Shown here: positions 1 through 4,896 of the stretch, piece after piece
Layout: each line of letters opens with the position of its first letter
Numbering within the stretch: the first letter of the stretch is position 1
NCBI RefSeq assembly: GCF_001983105.1
Contig: NZ_MOMC01000024.1
Location: forward strand, 94,192 to 100,001
Length of the DNA stretch: 5,810 nucleotides
Source: Pseudofrankia asymbiotica
Lineage (GTDB): Bacteria; Actinomycetota; Actinomycetes; Frankiales; Frankiaceae
Direction of reading: 5' to 3'
The notes under the pieces: model-generated
The model's database searches: none
What the model saw: only the letters and a program-made list of their open reading frames with translations
What the model was told of the DNA's origin: nothing
Made by a program: the position numbers and the translations under genes

Positions 1-497
1 GGGACGTCGAAGGGATCCGGCGCGTTTCGGCTGACCACGCCCCGGCTACAACGGAAGAACTCGTGCCGCCGGCTGACTATTTCTTTTACCCGACTGTTCG
101 CCGATCCGCCCGGATAGGAACCCGTCTTGACCGAAAAGCCGAATTTCGATTGAATGTCGCCGATGGCGGCACCAAGCAGGAGGTCGAGCGCCGCAGCACC
201 GTATGTCAGGTAGTAGTTCCCAAGATCTTCATGATTCTTGCCGTGCGTGGCGACCTCATGGCCGGCGGAGACGATTGCCGCAACCTGGGCGGTGGTGATG
301 TACGAGTCCCCGTATACCGGAGATGTCCCGGGCTGGTCCACCCAGTCGACCGACAGGAATAAGGTTCCCTTGATCCCGCTGGAGGCGAGCAGCGAGAAGT
401 ATCCCGCCTGGGTGTCGTAGCCGTCGTCGCCAGCCCAGACCACGAAAGGTCCGGGCTCATCGCTTGTCAGGCTTACCGGAGCGACGTTAAATTGCAT
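1..497 (-). CDS. Polysaccharide deacetylase (NodB-like), N-terminal part, cut by window edge
   Basis: Reading the minus strand from the ATG at 497 gives 165 open codons with no stop before the left edge, so the C-terminus lies outside. The NodB metal-dependent deacetylase motifs appear in order: motif 1 as GDDGYD (D24, D25), motif 2 as GHEVATHGKNHEDL (H85 and H89, the two zinc-binding histidines), and motif 3 as SYPGG (residues 127-131). Family members remove N- or O-acetyl groups from cell-wall or extracellular polysaccharides, using a catalytic Asp and a D-H-H metal site. No signal peptide is visible at this start, so the enzyme may act inside the cell or the export signal is lacking. A strong Shine-Dalgarno lies five bases upstream. 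GC is only about 61% by hand count, and Leu46 is a rare TTA codon, unlike the neighbours. This suggests horizontal acquisition and possible bldA-type control. The substrate is unknown. Confidence 0.88.
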   Translation of the reverse strand, partial: MQFNVAPVSLTSDEPGPFVVWAGDDGYDTQAGYFSLLASSGIKGTLFLSVDWVDQPGTSPVYGDSYITTAQVAAIVSAGHEVATHGKNHEDLGNYYLTYGAAALDLLLGAAIGDIQSKFGFSVKTGSYPGGSANSRVKEIVSRRHEFFRCSRGVVSRNAPDPFDV

Positions 498-502
498 GCG
501 TT

Positions 503-507
503 CCTCC
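503..507 (-). promoter_or_regulatory. Ribosome-binding site of the deacetylase gene
   Basis: On the minus strand GGAGG (inside GGGGAGG) sits five bases before the ATG at 497. This fixes the start of the partial deacetylase gene and supports its being a real, translated gene. The only strong coding evidence besides this is the motif content of the protein. Confidence 0.75.
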
Positions 508-535
508 CCGAAACGGATCGTTCGGTCGTATGCGT

Positions 536-770
536 TCACCAAAGGGACAGGCCGCATGTCGCTGTGATCGGCAATGATGTCATCCTGTCTGGGTTTTCCC
601 AGATGTCCTTGGCCGAGCGGAAGATGGGCCGGTTGATGGCGCTGACGCGGCGCGGGCGGGCGCGGTAGCGGTCAGGGGTGCGCCAGGTCCCGAGTGGTGT
701 CGAAGCCGCGTTCACCGTGGGCTCGGACGGCGGCGCGGGCGCCGACGTCCGTGGAGATGACAGGCTGGGG
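536..770 (-). pseudogene. Decayed 3' end of a DDE transposase (IS5-type), frameshifted
   Basis: Two adjacent minus-strand frames together resemble the C-terminal end of IS5-type DDE transposases. The upstream frame reads VGARAAVRAHGERGF, with the HGERGF peptide at 702-719, and stops at a TGA soon after. The next frame continues with TWRTPDRYRARPRRVSAINR (about 629-690) and ends at the TGA at 536-538. In the family this region typically reads like HGERGFATLKTWR..RYR..PRRV.AI, so a one-base shift between about 675 and 702 would restore it. I see no upstream DDE catalytic part and no clear terminal inverted repeats, so this is a fragment at most. The family match is from memory of the motif and was not searched. 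It could be chance similarity in a GC-rich spacer. Confidence 0.45.
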
Positions 771-871
771 CAGGGCGGGACCGATGCGCTGGCCGTGGGT
801 GGGTGTACCCCGCCGTCACGCGCCCGATGGGGCCGTGTTTCTACTCGTCCTCCGCGGGGCCGTGGAGGACG

Positions 872-907
872 CGGGGCCGCGGAGGCCGCGGAGGCCGCGG
901 AGGCCGC
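872..907. repeat. 9-bp tandem repeat (GGAGGCCGC)
   Basis: Three perfect head-to-tail copies of GGAGGCCGC (881-889, 890-898, 899-907) follow one imperfect copy (872-880, seven of nine matches). The array lies in the spacer 76 bp upstream of the VOC operon's -35 box. No coding role is apparent. It is probably a slippage-prone microsatellite. Confidence 0.85.
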
Positions 908-982
908 GGGTCGATGACTCGGAGGGGTGTCCCCGCCAGGCGGCCGATGCTGGACCTCTGGACAGCCCGTCGAGCCAGCCGC

Positions 983-1018
983 TTGACAATGTTTCCAGAT
1001 TGGGAAACTGTTTCCAAC
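983..1018 (+). promoter_or_regulatory. Promoter of the VOC-ArsR-SRPBCC operon, probably leaderless
   Basis: A perfect -35 hexamer TTGACA occupies 983-988. A 17-bp spacer leads to a weak -10 candidate AACTGT at 1006-1011, which keeps only A at the second and T at the sixth position. A start site about seven bases further on falls at or next to the A of the VOC ATG (1019). No Shine-Dalgarno precedes that ATG (the preceding bases are GTTTCCAAC). Together this points to a leaderless mRNA, which is common in actinobacteria. The -10 is the weak part of the argument. Confidence 0.6.
991..1015. promoter_or_regulatory. Operator-like array of three alternating half-sites
   Basis: GTTTCC (991-996), GGAAAC (1003-1008) and GTTTCC (1010-1015) form two overlapping dyads: GTTTCC-N6-GGAAAC and GGAAAC-N1-GTTTCC. 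They cover the spacer, the -10 candidate and the likely transcription start, so a bound repressor would block RNA polymerase. The operon's second gene encodes an ArsR-type winged-helix repressor, and such proteins usually bind dyads in their own promoter. Autoregulation is therefore the natural inference, not shown. Confidence 0.6.
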
Positions 1019-1483
1019 ATGGATGACAACGTGTTCACGTCGAGCCTGCACTACCGCGACCCGAAGGCGGCGCTGTCCTGGCTGGCCGAGACGTTCGGGT
1101 TCGAGGTCACGATGGCGATCGACGGACCGCCGGACGCCCCGGAGATGTGCCACTACGAGATGAGCTGCGCCGGCCGCGGGCGGATCATGATCGGCGGCGA
1201 GTGGGCTGAGTGGGCTCGCAGTCCGGCGAGCGTCGGCGGGGCCAACACGCAGCGGGTGCACGTCCAGCTACCGGACGGTCTCGACGAGCACTTCGAGCGG
1301 GCCAGGGCCGCCGGCGCGGAGATCCAGGCCGAACCGTCGGACCAGTTCTACGGCGACCGGACCTATCGGGCCGTCGACCTCGAGGGCCACACCTGGACAT
1401 TCTCGGCGCACATCCGCGACGTCACGCGCGCGGAGGCCGAGACCGAGCTGGGACAGCCGATCATGGCCACCGACTGGGCATGA
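1019..1483 (+). CDS. VOC (glyoxalase/bleomycin-resistance/PhnB-like) family protein
   Basis: The 154-residue product is the size of one VOC unit with its two beta-alpha-beta-beta-beta modules. The N-terminal module starts with SSLHYRDPKAALSWLAETFG (residues 8-27). The second module starts at RVHVQLPDGLDEHFERARAAGA (79-100) and ends in the typical YGDRTYRAVDLEGHTWTF (111-128), followed by the HIRDVT tail seen in PhnB-like members. Family members are lyases, dioxygenases or drug-binding proteins, and the substrate cannot be read from the sequence. Metal ligands are uncertain: H11 and E122 are candidates. The ATG at 1019 was chosen because the promoter and dyads end right before it and the VOC fold begins there. 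Longer upstream frames would run through the 9-bp repeat. The stop overlaps the ArsR start by four bases (ATGA), so translation is coupled. It is the first gene of a three-gene operon. Confidence 0.9.
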   Translation: MDDNVFTSSLHYRDPKAALSWLAETFGFEVTMAIDGPPDAPEMCHYEMSCAGRGRIMIGGEWAEWARSPASVGGANTQRVHVQLPDGLDEHFERARAAGAEIQAEPSDQFYGDRTYRAVDLEGHTWTFSAHIRDVTRAEAETELGQPIMATDWA

Positions 1484-1920
1484 GCGAGCCAGCGCCCGCG
1501 AGGCTGGACGGCACGCTGGCCGCGCTGGCCGACCCGGTCCGGCGCCGTGCCGTGGAGCTGCTCGCCGAGCGGCCGCGCCGGGCCGGCGAGCTGGCGAAGG
1601 AGCTCGGCACCGCGCCGTCGACGATGAGCAAGCATCTGCGGGTGCTGCGCCAGTCCGGCCTGGTGACCGAGACCAGCCCCGAGTTCGACACCCGCGTGCG
1701 GATCTACGCACTCACCTCGGCGCCGATGGTGGAGCTGCGCCGTTGGCTGACCGGCGCCGAGCAGGCCTGGGCGGAGCAGCTCAGCTCCTTCGCCGCCCAT
1801 CTGGGACGCGACGCGGGCATCGCGCCCCAGGCGCTCGACACCAACGACGAGTCTGCCGCGACCGATGGTCCCGACGCGGGCGACCCGGCCGAGCGGCTGG
1901 ACGAGGGGTTGGGGGCATGA
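1480..1920 (+). CDS. ArsR-family winged-helix transcriptional regulator
   Basis: The 146-residue protein has a classical ArsR/HTH_5 core: LAALADPVRRRAVELLAE (residues 13-30), then RRAGELAKELGTAPSTMSKHL with the recognition helix at about 45-58, RVLRQSGLV (54-62), and a beta-wing around TETSPEFDTRVRIYAL (63-78). It has no cysteine, so the metal-thiolate sensing of ArsR/CadC members is ruled out. It belongs with the ArsR proteins paired with SRPBCC genes, whose inducers are mostly unknown. Residues 108-146 form an acidic, probably disordered tail. The ATG overlaps the VOC stop and the TGA overlaps the next ATG, each by four bases. It probably represses its own operon by binding the GTTTCC/GGAAAC dyads at 991-1015. 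Confidence 0.93.
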   Translation: MSEPAPARLDGTLAALADPVRRRAVELLAERPRRAGELAKELGTAPSTMSKHLRVLRQSGLVTETSPEFDTRVRIYALTSAPMVELRRWLTGAEQAWAEQLSSFAAHLGRDAGIAPQALDTNDESAATDGPDAGDPAERLDEGLGA

Positions 1921-2435
1921 CAGAGGGATCACGCGTCCTGGTCGCGCTGCGGGTGCCAGCTCCCGCGGCGCGGGCGTTCACCGTGTTCACGGCGCAGATC
2001 GCCGACTGGTGGCGTCCAAACGGACTCTTCTCGTTCAGCGACCGCACGGGAACCCTGGCCTTCGAGCCGGGCCCGGGCGGCCGGCTGGTCGAGACCTATG
2101 ACGACGGCGACGCGTTCGTCGTCGGCCACATCCGCGTCTGGGAGCCGCCCAGCCGGCTCGTGCTCAGCTGGCGCCACGCCAGCTTCACCCCAGACCAGGA
2201 AACCGAGCTGCACGTCCGGTTCGACGAGATCCGCGACGACGCCGCCGGCCAGCCCGTCCAGACTCGCGTCACCGTGGAGCACTTCGGCTGGGACCGCCTG
2301 CCGCCCGAGCACGCGGCCCGCCACGGCTTCCCGCTGGCGTCCTTCCAGCTGCGCTTCGCCGAATGGTGGCAGTCGCTGCTGCGAACCCTCGCCCGCGTCG
2401 CCGTCGAGACCACCGGCGCGGGAGGCCACTGGTGA
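1917..2435 (+). CDS. SRPBCC (START-like, AHSA1-type) family protein
   Basis: The product has 172 residues, the normal size for a single SRPBCC domain. Family-typical features in order are: RVPAPAARAFTVFTAQIADWW (12-32), EPGPGGRLVE (50-59), GHIRVWEPPSRLVLSWR (70-86), TELHVRFDEI (96-105), TRVTVEHFGWDRLP (116-129), and a C-terminal helix LRFAEWWQSLLRTLARVAVE (145-164). The fold is a helix-grip with a deep hydrophobic pocket that binds lipid-like or aromatic ligands. The ligand here is unknown. The start is the ATG of the ATGA overlap with ArsR, preceded by GAGGGG about ten bases upstream. ArsR-SRPBCC gene pairs are common in actinobacteria, and the VOC partner suggests a small-molecule response or detoxification unit. 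The stop codon lies inside the left arm of a large hairpin. Confidence 0.92.
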   Translation: MTEGSRVLVALRVPAPAARAFTVFTAQIADWWRPNGLFSFSDRTGTLAFEPGPGGRLVETYDDGDAFVVGHIRVWEPPSRLVLSWRHASFTPDQETELHVRFDEIRDDAAGQPVQTRVTVEHFGWDRLPPEHAARHGFPLASFQLRFAEWWQSLLRTLARVAVETTGAGGHW

Positions 2436-2482
2436 TCTGGTGGGATCCTCGGAGCTCGGGGTCCGAGGATCCCACCAGATCA
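2433..2482. terminator. Perfect 21-bp inverted repeat, likely bidirectional terminator
   Basis: Positions 2433-2453 and 2462-2482 are exact reverse complements (21 bp) around an 8-base loop (2454-2461). The left arm starts with the TGA of the SRPBCC gene. There is no T-tract on either side, which is common for actinobacterial terminators. It lies between convergent genes, 66 bp from the stop of the minus-strand OsmC fusion, so it could end both transcripts. A small second dyad ACCGG-N8-CCGGT follows at 2486-2503. The length and perfection also fit a mobile palindromic repeat. Confidence 0.75.
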
Positions 2483-2548
2483 TGAACCGGGCCATGATCC
2501 GGTGGAATTGTCGGCACCGTCCTGATCGACGGTCACAGGATGTTCCCT

Positions 2549-4036
2549 TCAAAGCACCGGATCGGCATGGTCGGCGGCGGCGGCGCGGGCGTCAGTGCCG
2601 AGGCGCCGAACGGCGATGCGGCGCAGGGTCCAGGTGATGATGCCGGCCTTCGGCGGCGCCGACGTCAGCGCCGCCAGGCCGGCGCCGAGCCGGTCGAGCT
2701 CGGCCTGGTCGTCGCGGAACAGCGGGTCCGCCCGCCAGATGGCGAGGTTCATGCCGAACATCGCCGCCGCGGCGGCGACCGGCGGGCTCAGCCGTTCGGT
2801 CGCGTTGTACTCGACCTCGAAGTCCGGTGTCGACTGGTGGGCGGCCAGGTCGTGCAGCGCGGTGTTGAGCAGCCGGCCGGCGTGCAGCGTCGTGCCGCGG
2901 GCGGCGAGCAGGCGCCTGGCGTCGTCGAGATAGGCGGCGAGAACGGGCTGGTCGGTGTCGATGGACTCGATCTCGTCGAGCAGCAGCACGCCGCGCGGCG
3001 CGAGCTGGGTGATCCAGCCGCCGATGGCGGTGGTGACGTCGGCCAGATGCGCCAGCAGAAGCCGCGCGTAGACCACGTCGGCGCCGCGGGCCTGAGCCGG
3101 GAACGGGACGCGCCGGACGTCGTGGCGGACGAACCCGATCTCGCCCGTCTCGCCGCCCCGGGCGCCGGCACCGTTCACGTGACCGGTCTGACCCGGCTGA
3201 GCTGCCCGGCTGTCGACGTCCACGCCCGTGTCGGCGCCTGTGTCGGCGCCTGTGTCGGCGCCTGTGTCGGCGGCTGGGGAGGCCGGGGCGGCGATGCCGG
3301 AGGCGGCGGCGAGAAACGCGGCGGACGCGTCCAGCCCGACCGTGCGGCGCGCGCCGGTGGCGGCCGCGAGCAGGCGGGTGGTGTGGCCGGGCCCGCAGCC
3401 GAGGTCTACCGCGAGCGCGGGCTCGGTGCCCGCCGGCACGCGCGCGGCGACGAACGCGCGCGATCCGGGGTCGAAGATCTCGGAGACGAGGCCGAGCCGC
3501 CGCACCGCCGCCTCGGTGTCGCGGAAGGCGTACGGGGTGAGGATCTCGAACGCCGGCTCGACGGTGACCGGGCAGGCGAGCGACGCGGAGATGTAGCACT
3601 GCTGGTGCGCGAGCTGGACGAGCCGGCGCAGCCGTTCCTCGGTCGCGTCCGTGACGGCGGTGATCCGGGGGCGCAGGGTGATCTCGGTGATCCGGCCGCC
3701 GCCCCTGCCGTCCTCGGTCATGACGGCGTGGCCGGCCTCCTGGTAGTCGCGCACGTCGACGCGGGCACGGGCGGCGACCGCGAGAAACGACAGCAGCTGG
3801 CAGGACGCCGCCGACAGGACCAGGAGCTGCTCGGGGTTCAGCAGTGCCGGGTCACCGCGGAAGGCCGGATCGGCGGACAGGCGCACGGCCGCCGGGGCGG
3901 TACCCGCGTGCCCGGCGTGCGCCCGCGAGTACCGCTCGTACCCGGCCCCGGTGGATCCCGACCACGAACAGGTGACCGAGTAGCTGTGCGTCGGCGGATG
4001 CGGCTGGGTGGCGTGAGTCTGGGCGGCAGCGACCAT
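2549..4036 (-). CDS. OsmC-family peroxiredoxin domain fused to SAM-dependent methyltransferase
   Basis: One open frame of 495 residues (ATG at 4036) carries two domains. Residues 16-161 are OsmC-like: NPEQLLVLSAASC puts the peroxidatic Cys at C79, and AHQQCYISAS puts the second conserved Cys at C147, with an extra C155. OsmC/Ohr proteins reduce organic hydroperoxides through this cysteine pair. Residues 168-478 are a class I methyltransferase starting at PYAFRDTEAAVRRL, with SAM motif I VDLGCGPG (210-217), acidic GLD at 236, VRHD at 303-306, and GVLLLDEIE (349-357). No ATG, GTG or TTG lies at the junction, so the second domain has no obvious start of its own. A low-complexity segment (about 246-300) splits the methyltransferase. 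I chose ATG 4036 because GTGAGG lies nine bases upstream. A GTG at 4051 adds five residues. The methyl acceptor is unknown. Confidence 0.85.
   Translation of the reverse strand: MVAAAQTHATQPHPPTHSYSVTCSWSGSTGAGYERYSRAHAGHAGTAPAAVRLSADPAFRGDPALLNPEQLLVLSAASCQLLSFLAVAARARVDVRDYQEAGHAVMTEDGRGGGRITEITLRPRITAVTDATEERLRRLVQLAHQQCYISASLACPVTVEPAFEILTPYAFRDTEAAVRRLGLVSEIFDPGSRAFVAARVPAGTEPALAVDLGCGPGHTTRLLAAATGARRTVGLDASAAFLAAASGIAAPASPAADTGADTGADTGADTGVDVDSRAAQPGQTGHVNGAGARGGETGEIGFVRHDVRRVPFPAQARGADVVYARLLLAHLADVTTAIGGWITQLAPRGVLLLDEIESIDTDQPVLAAYLDDARRLLAARGTTLHAGRLLNTALHDLAAHQSTPDFEVEYNATERLSPPVAAAAAMFGMNLAIWRADPLFRDDQAELDRLGAGLAALTSAPPKAGIITWTLRRIAVRRLGTDARAAAADHADPVL
3229..3276. repeat. 12-bp in-frame tandem repeat inside the methyltransferase domain
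   Basis: Three perfect copies of TGTCGGCGCCTG (3229-3240, 3241-3252, 3253-3264) and a fourth with one change (3265-3276) lie within the coding region. On the minus strand they encode four Asp-Thr-Gly-Ala-like units (DTGA repeats, residues about 257-271). The period is a multiple of three, so copy changes keep the frame. It falls in an inserted loop between the SAM acidic motif and the next beta strand. Confidence 0.9.
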
Positions 4037-4061
4037 GGCCGCCATCCTCACCCAGCCGCGG

Positions 4062-4091
4062 CACCTCGTTAAGGGAAATTTCCGCGAGGTG
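4062..4091. promoter_or_regulatory. Nested dyad upstream of the OsmC-methyltransferase gene
   Basis: CACCTCG (4062-4068) and CGAGGTG (4085-4091) are 7-bp inverted arms. Between them is the perfect palindrome GGAAATTTCC (4074-4083), an AT-rich island in GC-rich DNA. The set lies 26-55 bp upstream of the ATG at 4036 and about 40 bp past the HdeD stop. It could be an operator or promoter element for the fusion gene, or a terminator for HdeD. No convincing -35/-10 pair was found. Confidence 0.5.
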
Positions 4092-4130
4092 TCCGCGCGG
4101 CCGACCTGGGCGACCTGTCCGTCCTGTCCG

Positions 4131-4772
4131 TCAGCGGGGGCTCGACGTCGGGCGGTCCGCCTGCCGCCGCGTGTCCGCGTGCCGGCCGAGACCGGTCCAG
4201 CCCGTGGCTCCGGTGTCCAGGTGCCCGCCAGCCTGCTGGTCGCGGTGCATCCGGCCGCCCGTCACCAGCAGGTCCACGCCGTACACCAGCAGGAACAGGC
4301 CGAACAGCAGGGCGACGCTGACGGCACCGGCATACGGGTGGGCGAACACGACGATCCCGAACAGGACGCTGGCGACACCGAGCAGCCCGAGGCTGAGGCG
4401 AAGACCGCTGGTCCCCCGGGAGGCGACGGCCGAACCGATCTCGATCACTCCGGTGACCACCGCCCAGGCCGCGATCCAGACGGTCAGCACGAACGCCGTG
4501 ATGCCGGGCCACGCGAGCGCCACGATGCCGGCCACGATGTCCAGGACTCCGAGCAGCACATGGCCGGCGACCGGGCCGGCCCGATCGCTGGCGAACGCGC
4601 GGTGGAACTGGCCGAACGCGTCGCAGAACACGTAGATCGCGAACAGCGCCACCAGTACGGCGATGGTGACGCCGGGCCAGGCTATGGCGAAGATCCCCAT
4701 GATCAAGGCAATCACGCCGCGCACCAGCATGGACGTGGATGTGGATCTGACTATGTCTGTCGACCCGGCCAT
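4131..4772 (-). CDS. HdeD family (DUF308) membrane protein
   Basis: The 213-residue protein has six strongly hydrophobic segments in three hairpins: about 16-31 and 36-52, 70-87 and 92-110, and 126-143 and 149-171. Each hairpin carries a short turn of the same kind, AWPGVT (31-36), AWPGIT (87-92) and AHPYAG (144-149). This internal repeat is the signature of the HdeD/DUF308 family. E. coli HdeD is linked to acid resistance at high cell density, but the biochemical role in actinobacteria is unknown. The N-terminus GVIALIMGIFAIAWPG matches the family start. From about residue 174 a hydrophilic tail follows, rich in Arg, Gly and Asp. The ATG at 4772 is preceded by GGGGGTGAG ending five bases upstream. 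It lies 122 bp after the ABC permease stop with hairpins between, so it probably has its own promoter. Confidence 0.88.
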   Translation of the reverse strand: MAGSTDIVRSTSTSMLVRGVIALIMGIFAIAWPGVTIAVLVALFAIYVFCDAFGQFHRAFASDRAGPVAGHVLLGVLDIVAGIVALAWPGITAFVLTVWIAAWAVVTGVIEIGSAVASRGTSGLRLSLGLLGVASVLFGIVVFAHPYAGAVSVALLFGLFLLVYGVDLLVTGGRMHRDQQAGGHLDTGATGWTGLGRHADTRRQADRPTSSPR

Positions 4773-4857
4773 GTCTGCTCACCCCCTGAGCTTGTTCGCT
4801 CTCTCTGCGTGTACATGCCCAGGTGGGAGCGACTTCAGACGGCGGGCCGGGCGCAGG

Positions 4858-4896
4858 CCAGGCGACAGATCAGACGCCTGGTCAGACCCGCGGGTC
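4858..4896 (-). terminator. Two hairpins after the ABC permease stop
   Basis: On the minus strand the 12-bp palindrome GACCCGCGGGTC (4885-4896) overlaps the permease TGA at 4895-4897. Next comes a stem of CCAGGCG and CGCCTGG (4858-4864 with 4875-4881) around a 10-base loop. There is no T-tract. The arrangement fits an actinobacterial factor-aided or U-less terminator, or an RNA 3' stabiliser. Confidence 0.5.

Larger units (their letters stand above)
498..1018. other. Intergenic region of 521 bp without an intact gene
   Basis: This stretch separates the divergent deacetylase and VOC genes. From left to right it holds the deacetylase Shine-Dalgarno, a decayed transposase-like remnant (about 536-770), a small perfect hairpin TCTGGG-TTTT-CCCAGA at 588-603, a 9-bp tandem repeat (872-907), and the promoter/operator of the plus-strand operon. 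Open frames crossing it on either strand give low-complexity Pro/Arg/Ala/Gly translations and match no family I recognise. The stretch from about 908 to 980 shows nothing I can name. Confidence 0.6.

Noticed and set aside
588..603. Rho-independent terminator at TCTGGG-TTTT-CCCAGA
   Set aside because: The stem is only 6 bp and there is no T-tract after it on either strand. It sits within the probable transposase remnant and ends no gene.
803..1018. An upstream start for the VOC protein, adding 72 residues
   Set aside because: The extension is Arg/Gly-rich translation of the tandem repeat and of the promoter itself. The VOC fold starts right at the ATG at 1019.
536..1261. Minus-strand open frame of 241 codons as an intact gene
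   Set aside because: It starts inside the VOC gene on the opposite strand, runs through the 9-bp repeat as Ala/Pro-rich sequence, and only its last part resembles a transposase tail. It was kept only as a pseudogene remnant.
3229..3276. CRISPR-like repeat array
   Set aside because: The 12-bp units are directly adjacent with no spacers and lie in frame within a coding region.
2540..4072. Plus-strand open frame of 510 codons opposite the OsmC-methyltransferase gene
   Set aside because: It is the antisense of a gene with clear domain motifs. Its translation is Arg/Gly/Asp-rich low complexity without a recognisable family, as expected from high-GC shadow frames.
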